The notes under the pieces are model-generated. The model searched no databases, was not told the origin of the DNA, and saw only the letters and a program-made list of their open reading frames with translations. From an uncultured Brevundimonas sp. (GTDB lineage: Bacteria; Pseudomonadota; Alphaproteobacteria; Caulobacterales; Caulobacteraceae), in contig NZ_CALTWS010000026.1 in NCBI RefSeq assembly GCF_943913055.1, positions 1-19,309 on the forward strand: 19,309 nucleotides of DNA. Direction: 5' to 3'. The position numbers and the translations under genes were made by a program. Shown one piece after another: positions 1-10,080 of this stretch; position 1 is the stretch's first letter; the number at the start of each line of letters is the position of its first letter.

Positions 1-827
1 GCCGCAATATCCGCCGTCGTCAGCGCGCCCGGACGCGGACCCTCAGCGACGGCGGCGGCAATCTCCTCGGCGATGCGGCCGCGATAGAAAATCTGTGGCC
101 CACCCGCCGCCAGCTCCGCCACCGTCCGGGCATAGGCCGGGTTCGTCAGCGTATCGCCCGCCACCAGTCTTTGGCCGTCCGGTTTGGTGAAATAGGCCGT
201 GGCCCAACGGGATCGCGCCTGGCCCCGGGGTTGGGCGATCATGGCGGCTAGCCGCGGACTGACCGCAAAGCCTTCGCGCGCCAGTCGCTCGGCATCGCCG
301 AACAGTGCGCTCCAGGGCAGGGCCCCATGCTCGGCCTGCGCCATGCCCAGCATGGCGACCACGCCCGGCGCGCCCGTCGACCGCCCGCTCAGGACCGCAT
401 CGGCAAAGTCTAGGGCGCGTCCGTTCTCGTAGAATAGCTCCGGCGTCGCCACAGCCGGAGCCGTTTCGCGTCCGTCATAACTGGTGACCTCGCCGGTCGC
501 GGCGTCGAACACCATCATGAAGGCCCCGCCGCCCAGACCGGACGACTGCGGCTCGACCAGGCCCAGCACTGCCTGCACAGCCACGGCGGCATCGACGGCA
601 GAGCCGCCCTCGCGCAGGATCTTCATCCCCGCCTCGACCGCCAGCGGATTGGCCGCCGACACGAACGGCCCGCGCGCCTGGGGCATGGCAGGAGCGACGG
701 ACGCAGCATCGACCGCGGCGGCACCATCCCGCGTGGACCGCCCGGCGTCGCTCGCACAGGCCGCGAGGCCGAACGCGAGGGCCGCGATGGTCAGGGGCCT
801 GAACAGGCGGAACACGGAGGATGGCAT
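1..827 (-). CDS. Gamma-glutamyltransferase, lipoprotein type (partial, C-terminus beyond left edge)
   Basis: This is an N-terminal-nucleophile hydrolase family enzyme that cleaves gamma-glutamyl bonds, as in glutathione, and transfers the glutamyl group to water or amino acids. About 275 residues are visible. The start at 827 is followed by a hydrophobic stretch (residues 11-23) and a lipobox L21-A22-A23-C24, so the protein is probably a lipoprotein. There is no Asp after the Cys, so outer-membrane sorting is more likely. The family N-terminal block is clear: ANPLAVEAGMKIL (59-71), GGSAVDAAVAVQ (74-85), GLGGGAF (97-103) and DGRETAPA (118-125). R120 sits where the family binds the glutamyl carboxylate. 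The autoprocessing site with its catalytic Thr lies off the window, so activity cannot be judged. It is divergent from the tRNA-Arg gene. No clear Shine-Dalgarno precedes the ATG. Family assignment is strong; the substrate is unknown. Confidence 0.9.
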   Translation of the reverse strand, partial: MPSSVFRLFRPLTIAALAFGLAACASDAGRSTRDGAAAVDAASVAPAMPQARGPFVSAANPLAVEAGMKILREGGSAVDAAVAVQAVLGLVEPQSSGLGGGAFMMVFDAATGEVTSYDGRETAPAVATPELFYENGRALDFADAVLSGRSTGAPGVVAMLGMAQAEHGALPWSALFGDAERLAREGFAVSPRLAAMIAQPRGQARSRWATAYFTKPDGQRLVAGDTLTNPAYARTVAELAAGGPQIFYRGRIAEEIAAAVAEGPRPGALTTADIA

Positions 828-934
828 CAGGCACTCGCAGCGGCGACCGGGGGAGGTTCGCCCCAACTTGGCGCGTGCGTCGGCGCTTAGAAACCCCCCG
901 CCGGAAACTTGCCGCGAAAACCGCGCCAAACCCC

Positions 935-963
935 TTGCCCCCCGCCCGCGCCTCCGCTAGGAA
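935..963 (+). promoter_or_regulatory. Candidate housekeeping promoter for tRNA-Arg
   Basis: TTGCCCC (935-941) is followed after 14 bases by GCTAGGAA (956-963). This resembles the Caulobacter sigma-73 consensus TTGACGS-N10-14-GCTANAWC. A start near 970 would lie about 20 bases before the mature tRNA. It is a motif match only. Confidence 0.45.
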
Positions 964-988
964 GCCGCCTCGCCGTTCGCGGCCATGC

Positions 989-1065
989 GCGCCCGTAGCT
1001 CAGCTGGATAGAGCATCAGACTACGAATCTGAGGGTCGGACGTTCGAATCGTTCCGGGCGCGCCA
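989..1065 (+). tRNA. tRNA-Arg, anticodon ACG
   Basis: A 77-base cloverleaf can be folded by eye. The acceptor stem GCGCCCG (989-995) pairs with CGGGCGC (1055-1061), the discriminator is G1062, and CCA (1063-1065) is encoded. The D-arm is GCTC...GAGC. The anticodon stem TCAGA/TCTGA encloses the loop CTACGAA, giving anticodon ACG. The T-arm GGACG/CGTTC carries the TTCGAAT loop. A34 of ACG is normally deaminated to inosine in bacteria, letting this tRNA read CGU, CGC and CGA. No partial attachment-site duplicate or integrase is visible beside it. Confidence 0.97.
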
Positions 1066-1248
1066 TTTTCTACTACTCGCTCGCCTAAGCTGTACGATAT
1101 CGCTCGCTGCGAGGGTCCGAAGGCCGCTTTCGCGATCCTCGGCTGGCGTCCGCCAAGCCGACGCCTGCTCTGACACGAACAGACCGATCCAGCCTGCTAG
1201 GGTAGCGACCTGGTGAACATCGTCGATCGATCCGCACCGGATGCACGC
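1066..1248. other. Intergenic region between tRNA-Arg and the kdpE 3' end
   Basis: This stretch lies downstream of both the tRNA and kdpE. I see no coding signal. The one structure is an imperfect hairpin, GGCTGGC/GCCAAGCC with one bulged A, at about 1141-1159. It could help end kdpE transcription, but no T-run follows on either strand, so I do not call it a terminator. Confidence 0.5.
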
Positions 1249-1938
1249 TCAGGTCTGGAGGCGGTAACCGATGGCCGGTTCGGTCACGATAAGAACGGGC
1301 TGGGTCGGGTCCGCTTCCAGCTTCTGCCGCAACTGTCCGATCACGACCCTGAGATACTGTGTGTCTCCCGCATGGGCCGAGCCCCAGACAGCGGTCAGAA
1401 GGTCTGCGTGGCCCACCAGCTTGCCCGCATGGCGTGCAAGATGTGCCAGAAGGTCATACTCCTTGGGCGTGAGCTTTACGGGCTCTCCGTTTCGTGTGAC
1501 CAAGCGCCGCTCCATATCGATGACCACCTGTCCGGCCGTGATTGGTCCTTTCGAAGTTTTTCGATCTGATCCTTGTCGAAGGCCTGCGCGGATGCGGGCG
1601 AGCAACTCGCCAACACCGAATGGTTTTTCGATATAGTCGTTGGCTCCCTGGTCGAGTGCTGCGATTTTCTCGGCTTCCCGGTCTCGCGCGGACAGGATGA
1701 TGATTGGACCGGAGTAGAATTCCCTCGCTCTGACCAGCACATCCTTGCCGTCCATGTCAGGCAGGCCGAGGTCCAGAACAACCGTATCGGGACTCCACAA
1801 CGCGATCCCCCGTAGCCCTTCCTGTCCGCTGTCGGCCCGCTTGGGCTCATAACCGGCGGCATCCAGCGCCGGCGACAGGAAGCGGTGGATCTGGGGCTCG
1901 TCGTCTATGACGAGAATACGGGGGCGGATGGCTGACAT
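1249..1938 (-). CDS. kdpE: KdpE, OmpR-family response regulator of the kdp operon
   Basis: KdpE is the DNA-binding partner of the KdpD kinase and activates kdpFABC when potassium is low. The 229 residues match the usual length (about 225). The N-terminal receiver domain has the acidic pair D12-D13, the phosphoacceptor D56 in VVLDLGLPDMDG, S83, and K105 in IEKPF. The C-terminal half (about 125-229) is an OmpR-type winged helix; VKLTPKEYDLLAHL and the YLRVVIGQLRQKLE recognition region are typical. The start at 1938 lies directly before RPRILVIDDE, as in the family. The gene begins 57 bases after the kdpD stop, whereas these two genes often overlap. No strong Shine-Dalgarno is visible, so translation may depend on the upstream gene or start weakly. 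Confidence is high from sequence and context. Confidence 0.95.
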   Translation of the reverse strand: MSAIRPRILVIDDEPQIHRFLSPALDAAGYEPKRADSGQEGLRGIALWSPDTVVLDLGLPDMDGKDVLVRAREFYSGPIIILSARDREAEKIAALDQGANDYIEKPFGVGELLARIRAGLRQGSDRKTSKGPITAGQVVIDMERRLVTRNGEPVKLTPKEYDLLAHLARHAGKLVGHADLLTAVWGSAHAGDTQYLRVVIGQLRQKLEADPTQPVLIVTEPAIGYRLQT

Positions 1939-1995
1939 GGGTCTTTGGGAGATCCTATCGCTTTGCTGGGCGCGCGGCGCTGTTTGAGGACTACG

Positions 1996-4707
1996 CTAGA
2001 GCAGATCGCGGTGGGTCGCGATGGCCTTGGGCAGGCTGATCAAGATACGGGTGCCGTGGCCGTCGATGATCGGACTGGCAGCGGCGATACGCCCTCCCAT
2101 GGCCTCGATGAAGCCTTTGGCGATGGCCAGACCCAGGCCCGCACCCTGGGTTCGGTCGGACGGCGCTTCCATGCGGCGGAACTTGTCGAACACCCGCTCA
2201 AGCGCTTCTGTCGGGATACCCTTGCCCTGATCCTCGATGGAGACGACGACAGAGCCGCGATCCTCATAAGCTGCCAATTCTATGGTCGAGCCGTCGGGGC
2301 TATAGGCGATGGCGTTCTCAAGAATGTTGACCACCGCCTGTTCCAGCAGTCCCTGATCCAGCATGACCAGACTGAGGTCGGCGGGAAAGTCCCGCGTCAG
2401 CGTCCGGTCTTGCAGGCGTCGCGACACCCGCTCGGCCGCGGCGTTCAGCACGTCACGCACATCGATCCAGTCGGCCTTGACGTTCAGACCGCCTCCCTCC
2501 AGCCGGGTCATATCCAGCAGGTCGCCGACATAGCGGTTCAGTCGCTCGGCCTCCTCGCGGATGCTCAGCAGCAGGTCGGCGCGCACTTCGGGCCTGAGGG
2601 TCGCGCCATAGTCAATCAGTGTGGTCGACGCCCCCAGAACGGTCGACAGGGGCGTACGCAAGTCATGGCTGACCGAGTTCATCAGCGCTCCGCGAAACCG
2701 GTCGGCGCGGCGCAGGCTTTCCGTTTCGACGGCGTCTCCGACCAGTTGGGCCCGTTCCAAAGCGACCGCGCCATTGTCCAGCAAGGCCAGCACCAGCCGC
2801 TCCTCGTCGGACCCCGGCACAAGCGCGTTGGCGGCGACCCCGGCGACCCCGGCCCGTCCCCGCACTCCCTGCAGGGGCCAGAAGGTCCAACTCGCTTGCG
2901 GCAGGGTGCCTGTTCCGTGTCCGGCCGGCTCGCCCCGCTCCCAGGCCCATCGCGCGGCGGCCATGGCGGCGGACCCCAGGGTCGCGTTCTCATGAGAGCC
3001 GGCGTCGGGCGCATGGGCGACCATGACGATGTCGTCGCCTTGGGGCAGCAGCACGACCGCCCGGGTCCCGGCGGCGGCGGCGGTCTGTTCGGCCAGCACT
3101 CGTGCCGTCTGGCTGTGCCCTTCGGCCGCCGACAAGGTCTGGCTGGCCGCCAGCAGAGCCGAGACGGCCGACGCGCGGCGCTGGGCCCGCCGCGCCTGCT
3201 CGCGGACACGACCAGCCAGAGCGCCCGTGACCAGGGCCACGGCCCAGAAAACGAGAAGGGTCAAAATATCCGTCGGCGAGCCGATGGCGAAACTGTAGCG
3301 CGGCTCCAGGAACAGGAAGTTGTAGGTCAGGAAGGCCACTGTCGCAGCGACGAGGGCTGGACGCAGGCCGTACAGCACCCCCGCCGCCAGGACCGCCGAC
3401 AGATAGACCACCCCCAAGTCGACCCGCTGGAAGGTCTGGTCCAGCATCAGGGCCAGACCCGTGGCCAGTCCGACAAAGGCCGCGCCAATGGCATAGCCCG
3501 ACCAGCCGCCGAACCCCGTCCAGCGGCGCGGCACAGGCGCTTCGGTCGCCGTCGCCGGATCGGTGATGATGTGAACCGCCGCTCCTTGCGACGACCGCAA
3601 CAGCTCGGTCGCCAGCGACCGGCCGATTAAGGCGCTCCAGCGGCTGTCCCGGCCCTTGCCCAGCACGATTTGGGTGATGTTGTTGCGATGGACGTAATCC
3701 ATGACGGTGGCGACGACATCGTCGCCGCTCAGCACCACCGTGCGTCCGCCCAGCTGTTCCGCCAGCTTCAACGCCTCGGACAGGCGCGCCCCGCGGGCCG
3801 CGTCATGCGCCGTCGCGCTGGGCCGGTCGATGTGGGCCACGGTCCAGGGCGCATCCATCGTCATGTCGGACAGACGCCGCCCAGCCCGGACCAGCGTGCC
3901 CGCCATGCCGTCGCCGCCGACCAGCACCAGGATGCGCTCGCCCGCCGCCCACGGCCCCTGCACCCCCTTTTCGCGCAGGGTAGCGACCAGTTGATCGTCC
4001 ACTGTCTGAGCGGCACGGCGCATGGCCATTTCGCGCAGCGCCGTCAGGTTCTCGATCTTGAAGAAGTTCTCGGACGCCAGCCGCGCCGTCTCCGGTACAT
4101 AGACCTTGCCCTCGGCCAGCCGCTTGCGCAGCTCTTCGGGCGTGATGTCCACCAGTTCGATGTCGTCTGCGCGGCTCAGGGCCCCGTCCGGCACCGTCTC
4201 GCGCTGGCGTACGCCGGTGATGCGCAGCACGACGTCCGACAGGCTCTCCAGATGCTGGACGTTCAGCGTGGTCCAGACGTCGATGCCCGCTGCCAGGATT
4301 TCCTCGACATCCTGCCAGCGCTTCGGGTGGCGGCTGCCGGGCACGTTGGAGTGGGCATATTCATCGACCAGAAGCAGCTCTGGCCGTCGCGCGATGGCCC
4401 CGTCGAGGTCGAACTCCATCAGGGCGCGCGACTTGTAGTCGATCGGGTTGCGCGCCATGACCTCCAGCCCACGCAGCAGGCTTTCGGTCTCGCGCCGTCC
4501 GTGGGTCTCGACCACACCAACGACGACATCGCCGCCTTCGGCCTTTCGCTTGCGGGCGGCGCGGAGCATCTCATAGGTCTTGCCGACCCCCGGCGACATG
4601 CCCAGAAACACCTTCAGCCGGCCCCTCTTTCGCAAGGCTGGCGTCGGGCGGTTCGAAGATGTCGGAGACGTTTCCGGCAAATCAGGTCGCCGGGAAGCGC
4701 GCGTCAA
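1996..4707 (-). CDS. kdpD: KdpD, potassium- and turgor-related sensor histidine kinase
   Basis: KdpD is an inner-membrane kinase that phosphorylates KdpE under potassium limitation or osmotic upshift. The 903 residues compare with about 895 in E. coli. In order: the KdpD N-terminal domain with Walker A GMSPGVGKT (36-44) and LLLVDEYAH (111-119); a universal-stress-protein-like domain (about 255-385); four membrane segments (about 400-500, DUF4118 type); a GAF-like region (about 515-655); the dimerisation domain with H681 in SVSHDLRTPL; and the ATPase domain with N-box NILENAIAYS (794-803), EDQGKGIP (825-832) and GAGLGLAI (855-862). All key residues are present, so it looks functional. The listed start is a TTG 26 bases inside kdpC. 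A second TTG at 4680, just after the kdpC stop, is possible. Either way translation is probably coupled to kdpC. Confidence 0.95.
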   Translation of the reverse strand: MTRASRRPDLPETSPTSSNRPTPALRKRGRLKVFLGMSPGVGKTYEMLRAARKRKAEGGDVVVGVVETHGRRETESLLRGLEVMARNPIDYKSRALMEFDLDGAIARRPELLLVDEYAHSNVPGSRHPKRWQDVEEILAAGIDVWTTLNVQHLESLSDVVLRITGVRQRETVPDGALSRADDIELVDITPEELRKRLAEGKVYVPETARLASENFFKIENLTALREMAMRRAAQTVDDQLVATLREKGVQGPWAAGERILVLVGGDGMAGTLVRAGRRLSDMTMDAPWTVAHIDRPSATAHDAARGARLSEALKLAEQLGGRTVVLSGDDVVATVMDYVHRNNITQIVLGKGRDSRWSALIGRSLATELLRSSQGAAVHIITDPATATEAPVPRRWTGFGGWSGYAIGAAFVGLATGLALMLDQTFQRVDLGVVYLSAVLAAGVLYGLRPALVAATVAFLTYNFLFLEPRYSFAIGSPTDILTLLVFWAVALVTGALAGRVREQARRAQRRASAVSALLAASQTLSAAEGHSQTARVLAEQTAAAAGTRAVVLLPQGDDIVMVAHAPDAGSHENATLGSAAMAAARWAWERGEPAGHGTGTLPQASWTFWPLQGVRGRAGVAGVAANALVPGSDEERLVLALLDNGAVALERAQLVGDAVETESLRRADRFRGALMNSVSHDLRTPLSTVLGASTTLIDYGATLRPEVRADLLLSIREEAERLNRYVGDLLDMTRLEGGGLNVKADWIDVRDVLNAAAERVSRRLQDRTLTRDFPADLSLVMLDQGLLEQAVVNILENAIAYSPDGSTIELAAYEDRGSVVVSIEDQGKGIPTEALERVFDKFRRMEAPSDRTQGAGLGLAIAKGFIEAMGGRIAAASPIIDGHGTRILISLPKAIATHRDLL

Positions 4708-5257
4708 GCGCCCGGTTGGTCATCAGCACATTGACCGTCGGCTGGCCGATGAAGCCCAGCAGCGGACCGTGGGTATTCTCGTCGATCACGCTCTGGACCT
4801 CCTGAACCGGTACGCCACGCGCCGTGGCGATGCGCTGGGCCTGAAGGCGAGCGTAGGCCGGTGAGATGTCCGGGTCGAGGCCCGAGGCCGAGGTGGTAAC
4901 GGCATCGGCCGGAATAGCCCCCGCCCCGTCCTCGGCCCGAATGCCGGCAGCGCTCTCGGCGACCCGCGTGGACAGGTCTTCGTTCAGCGGCCCAAGGTTG
5001 GAGCCCGACGAGGCCGAGCCATCATAGCCGTCACCGGCCGCCGACGGACGCGGACGCAGATAGCCCGCCTCGGTGAAGGCCTGGCCCACGAGCGCAGACC
5101 CCTGGATGGAGCCATCTGGCCCTCGCACCAGGCTGCCATTCGCCTGACCGGGGAAGACGCCCTGCGCCACGCCGGTGACGGCCAAGGGATAGGCCAGGCC
5201 CAGCAGAAGGGTGAACAGGGCGACCATGACGATCGCGGGGCGGATTTGATTGACCAT
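4682..5257 (-). CDS. kdpC: KdpC, accessory subunit of the potassium pump
   Basis: KdpC is the single-span subunit that helps couple ATP use by KdpB to potassium transport by KdpA. The 191 residues fit the family. One membrane helix lies at about residues 7-29 (AIVMVALFTLLLGLAYPLAV) and the rest is periplasmic. Family hallmarks include the GSxLVGQAF-type segment, YLRPRPSAAGDGYDGSASSG, SGLDPDISPAYA and LQAQRIATARG. The start at 5257 has an AGGAAA Shine-Dalgarno that overlaps the stop codon of the upstream porin gene, leaving only 9 bases between genes. The 3' end overlaps the annotated kdpD start. In most kdp operons kdpC directly follows kdpB; here a porin gene intervenes. Confidence 0.96.
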   Translation of the reverse strand: MVNQIRPAIVMVALFTLLLGLAYPLAVTGVAQGVFPGQANGSLVRGPDGSIQGSALVGQAFTEAGYLRPRPSAAGDGYDGSASSGSNLGPLNEDLSTRVAESAAGIRAEDGAGAIPADAVTTSASGLDPDISPAYARLQAQRIATARGVPVQEVQSVIDENTHGPLLGFIGQPTVNVLMTNRALDARFPAT

Positions 5258-5266
5258 CGTCGTTTC

Positions 5267-6016
5267 CTAGAAGGTGGCCTTGAGCGAGGCGACGGCGCGA
5301 CTGTCATAGACGGCGCCGAAGTCGTGCTCGTCGGTGTCATGGTAGCGCAGGTCCAGCGCCAGAGTGTCGGTCAGCTGATAGGCCGCCCCGACGTTCCAGG
5401 TGGTGTAGTCGAAGTCCGACGACACATACTGGCGACCGACCGCGCCGTTGATCGTCCATTTGCCGGCCGGGCTGAAGGCGGCGTTAGCCTCCACATAGGT
5501 GGCCTCGTCCTCGGCCGCGCCGAAGAAGTCGGGCGAATAGTAGACGGCGGCACCGATCGTCGCCGGACCGATGGCGCGCGAAGCGGCCAGCTTCAGCTCC
5601 ACATAGTCGTAGTCGGCGCTGTCAGGCTGGTTGGTATAGAGATAGCCGACCGCCCCGATGTCGAACGCCCAGCCCGCCGCCTCGGTGCGGAAGCCACCGT
5701 AAAGATCGACCTCGGCATCGGTGTCGTCATCGCCGGCGAAGGAGACGTTGGACGCCCAGGCCCCGGCGTAGAAGGCGCCATAGGTCAGGTCCACGCCACC
5801 GGAGATGGCGGGGTCTTCCTCGGTCTGGCTGACGCCCCGGAAGACGTAGTCGGAGTTCAGGGCCACGTTCCAGGCGATGTCTGGTCCGGTGGATGCGGAG
5901 GCGTCCTGGGCATCGGCGTTGGAGGCGACGCCCCAGACGATCACGGCCACCAGACAGGCGCCGGCGAACCAGGCGTCGTTGGAGCCGGAAGCCTTCAGGC
6001 GTCTCTTGCGGGTCAT
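5267..6016 (-). CDS. TorF-like (TIGR02001-type) putative outer-membrane porin inside the kdp operon
   Basis: The product is 249 residues with a signal peptide: basic start MTRKRRLK, hydrophobic core about 17-31, and a likely cut after ADA (34-36). The mature protein begins with the family hallmark WNVALNSDYVFRGVSQTEEDP, followed by alternating beta-strand-like segments rich in Gly, Tyr and Trp. It ends in Phe (LKATF), as outer-membrane beta-barrels recognised by the BAM machinery usually do. I assign it by memory of the TorF/TIGR02001 group, whose substrates are not established. The open frame extends upstream into kdpB, but the true start is the ATG at 6016, preceded by AAGGAC at a good distance and giving a proper signal peptide. 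It lies 50 bases after kdpB and 9 before kdpC on the same strand. I infer co-transcription and possibly a role in ion or osmolyte entry across the outer membrane. Confidence 0.85.
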   Translation of the reverse strand: MTRKRRLKASGSNDAWFAGACLVAVIVWGVASNADAQDASASTGPDIAWNVALNSDYVFRGVSQTEEDPAISGGVDLTYGAFYAGAWASNVSFAGDDDTDAEVDLYGGFRTEAAGWAFDIGAVGYLYTNQPDSADYDYVELKLAASRAIGPATIGAAVYYSPDFFGAAEDEATYVEANAAFSPAGKWTINGAVGRQYVSSDFDYTTWNVGAAYQLTDTLALDLRYHDTDEHDFGAVYDSRAVASLKATF

Positions 6017-6066
6017 TTCGGTTAGTCCTTGGGTACTGAAAAAGTGATGGAGGGATCGGATCAGGC

Positions 6067-8136
<2,070 letters not shown>

Positions 8137-8150
8137 GGAACAGGTCCGGA

Positions 8151-9854
8151 TCAGGACGCCATGCCGAGCATCTGGAAATGCTCGACAATGGGTCCGAGGG
8201 CGAGGGCCGGGAAGAACTGCAGCCCGCCCAGGATGAGGATGACGCCGATCAGCAGGCCGATGAACAGCGGCCCGTGGGTCGGCAGGGTGCCGGTCGAAGG
8301 GGCCAGTTTGGGCTTGACGACTAGGGCTCCGGCGATGGCCAGCACGGCGACAGCGGGTACGAACCGGCCCATCAGCATGGCCAGGCCCAGCGTCGTGTTC
8401 CACCAGGGCGCATTGGCCGTCAGACCGGCAAAGGCCGAGCCGTTGTTCGCCGCCGCAGATGTGTAGGCATACAGCATCTCCGACAGCCCATGCGGCCCGC
8501 TGTTCAGCAGTCCCTTCAAGGCCTCCGGCAGGATTGCAGCGACGGCGGTGAAACCCAGGATAGCCAGCGGCAGCACCAGTACGGCGATCATGGCGTACTG
8601 GATCTCGCGGGCCTCGATCTTCTTGCCCAGATACTCCGGCGTCCGCCCGACCATCAGACCGGCGACGAAGACCGCCAGCATGGCCATAACGACCATGATT
8701 GCGATGCCCGAGCCGATGCCACCGGGCAGGATCTCGCCCAGTTGCATCAGGAACATCTGAATGCCCCCGGACAACGGCATATAGCTGCCGTGCATGGAGT
8801 TGACCGAGCCGTTGGAGGCTCCGGTCGTGGGACCAGCCCAAGCCACGGACGACGGCACGCCGAAGCGGACCTCCTTGCCCTCCATATTGACCGGCTGCTC
8901 GATGCCGGGGGCGACCAGAGCCGGCGCAGGCTGGCTTTCGGCCACATAGATGCCGGCCGTGCAGACGCCCAGCAAGATGGCGGCGGCGACGACCAGGGCG
9001 CGCACATCCTTCTTGGCCAGGACGCTGCGACCGAAGGCGAAGAAGGCTGCCCAGCCCATGACGTTGATCGACACGGCGGTGATCAGATTGGTCAAGGCCG
9101 AGGGATTCTCGAACGGGTGCGCCGAGTTGGCGTTGAAGATGCCGCCGCCGTTGATGCCGAGTTGCTTGATGGCCAGTTGCGACGCGACTGGGAACAGGGA
9201 CAGCGTCTGCTCGCCGCCCTCCAGCCCGGTCGCGGTGACCGAGGCCGACAGGCTCTGCACCACGCCCAGACCGGCCAGCACGATCGCCAGAACCAATGAC
9301 GCGGGCAGCAGCAGATAAAGCGTGGTCCGCGTCATGTCGGCCCAGAAGTTGCCGACGCCTTCGCCCCGATTGGCGACGAAGGCCCGCGCCAGAGCCGCCG
9401 CGATGGCGGCACCGGTCGCGGCGGACAGGAAGTTCTGGACGGTCAGGCCGGCCATCTGGGTCAGCGTCGACATCGTCGCCTCGCCGCCATAGCTCTGCCA
9501 GTTGGTGTTGGTCACAAAGCTGACGGCGGTATTGAACGCCAGATGCGGCGACACGGCCGCAAACCCCTGCGGGTTCAACGGCAAGACGCCTTGCAGGCGC
9601 AGCAGGCCATACAGGAAGACGAAGCCCGCCAGATTGAAGGCCAGCAGCGCCCCGGCATAGCCCAGCCAGCCCTGGCTGCGTTTCGGATCGACGCCCGACG
9701 CCTTGTAGAAGACGCCTTCGACCGGCCGAAGCACCGGGTCCAGCCACGTCCGCTCGCCGTTCCACACGCGCGACAGATAGACGCCCAGCGGCCATGCGAT
9801 CAGCACGGACAGGCCCAGCGTCAGGGCGATTTCCGCCCAGCCTTGGATATTCAT
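8151..9854 (-). CDS. kdpA: KdpA, potassium-translocating subunit
   Basis: KdpA is the channel-like inner-membrane subunit that selects potassium. The 567 residues compare with 557 in E. coli. Several strongly hydrophobic helices are visible. The four selectivity-filter segments can be recognised: SFVTNTNWQSY (112-122), LGINGGGIFNANSAHPFENP (232-251), TTGASNGSVNSMHG (343-356) and TSAAANNGSAFAGL (465-478). The true start is the ATG at 9854 (MNIQGWAEIAL). The open frame extends further upstream, but only across kdpF out of frame. A strong AAGGAG (9864-9869 on the plus strand) sits 9 bases before the ATG. The gene starts 13 bases after the kdpF stop, and kdpB follows after 14 bases. Confidence 0.97.
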   Translation of the reverse strand: MNIQGWAEIALTLGLSVLIAWPLGVYLSRVWNGERTWLDPVLRPVEGVFYKASGVDPKRSQGWLGYAGALLAFNLAGFVFLYGLLRLQGVLPLNPQGFAAVSPHLAFNTAVSFVTNTNWQSYGGEATMSTLTQMAGLTVQNFLSAATGAAIAAALARAFVANRGEGVGNFWADMTRTTLYLLLPASLVLAIVLAGLGVVQSLSASVTATGLEGGEQTLSLFPVASQLAIKQLGINGGGIFNANSAHPFENPSALTNLITAVSINVMGWAAFFAFGRSVLAKKDVRALVVAAAILLGVCTAGIYVAESQPAPALVAPGIEQPVNMEGKEVRFGVPSSVAWAGPTTGASNGSVNSMHGSYMPLSGGIQMFLMQLGEILPGGIGSGIAIMVVMAMLAVFVAGLMVGRTPEYLGKKIEAREIQYAMIAVLVLPLAILGFTAVAAILPEALKGLLNSGPHGLSEMLYAYTSAAANNGSAFAGLTANAPWWNTTLGLAMLMGRFVPAVAVLAIAGALVVKPKLAPSTGTLPTHGPLFIGLLIGVILILGGLQFFPALALGPIVEHFQMLGMAS

Positions 9855-9867
9855 CTCAGCGGCTCCT

Positions 9868-9960
9868 TCAGAACCGCTCGGGCCGCAGCAGGGCCGCGAC
9901 CATATAGCCGGCGACGACGATCGCGCCGACACCCCACAGGATGGAGACCAGCATCGTCAT
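9868..9960 (-). CDS. kdpF: KdpF, small stabilising subunit of the potassium pump
   Basis: This 30-residue peptide has one membrane helix (about 4-24) and ends GYMVAALLRPERF. It resembles the KdpF C-terminal pattern of a Gly-Tyr pair, an ALL-type segment and a terminal Phe. KdpF is about 29 residues in E. coli, where it stabilises the KdpABC complex. It is the gene immediately before kdpA, as expected. Its ATG shares bases with the stop codon of a 27-residue open frame upstream (ATGA overlap), so translation is probably coupled. It is easily missed by automatic annotation because a longer frame runs through it from further upstream. Confidence 0.88.
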   Translation of the reverse strand: MTMLVSILWGVGAIVVAGYMVAALLRPERF

Positions 9961-10040
9961 ACCCGCTTCAGAAAAAGGGCAAGGGCGGCGAAGGCCAGAA
10001 AGGCCCCGCCGCCCAGGCCGAGGAAAATAAGATCGGCCAT
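9957..10040 (-). CDS. 27-residue predicted membrane peptide leading the kdp operon
   Basis: The frame reads MADLIFLGLGGGAFLAFAAL followed by ALFLKRV. It is one continuous hydrophobic segment with a short acidic N-terminus and a basic C-terminus (KR), the layout of a single-span inner-membrane peptide. A clear GGAGG lies at 10048-10052 (CCTCC on the plus strand), 7 bases before the ATG; this is the best ribosome binding site at the head of the operon. Its TGA overlaps the kdpF ATG. Strong initiation, hydrophobicity and coupling together suggest a real gene rather than chance. I do not know a defined function. I recall similar tiny frames beside kdp genes in other proteobacteria but cannot verify that here. 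It may be a KdpF-like subunit or a translational leader. Confidence 0.7.
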   Translation of the reverse strand: MADLIFLGLGGGAFLAFAALALFLKRV

Positions 10041-10080
10041 GCCGACGCCTCCAGCTCAGTTCGAGGCTGGGTTTGATCTC

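Noticed and set aside
989..1065. tRNA-Arg as an integration site for a genomic island
   Set aside because: No integrase gene and no duplicate of the tRNA 3' end is visible in the window, and the neighbouring kdp operon is a normal chromosomal operon.
1945..4734. Long plus-strand open frames (561 and 354 codons) opposite kdpD
   Set aside because: Low-complexity Arg/Gln/Gly-rich translations with no domain, lying exactly antisense to an intact kinase; GC-rich coding DNA commonly leaves such frames open.
8137..9795. Apparent 1242-codon frame covering kdpB plus an upstream extension, and a similar extension before the porin
   Set aside because: The upstream parts read kdpA or kdpB out of frame and are Arg/Gly-rich; the true starts at 8136 and 6016 are fixed by family N-termini and spacing.
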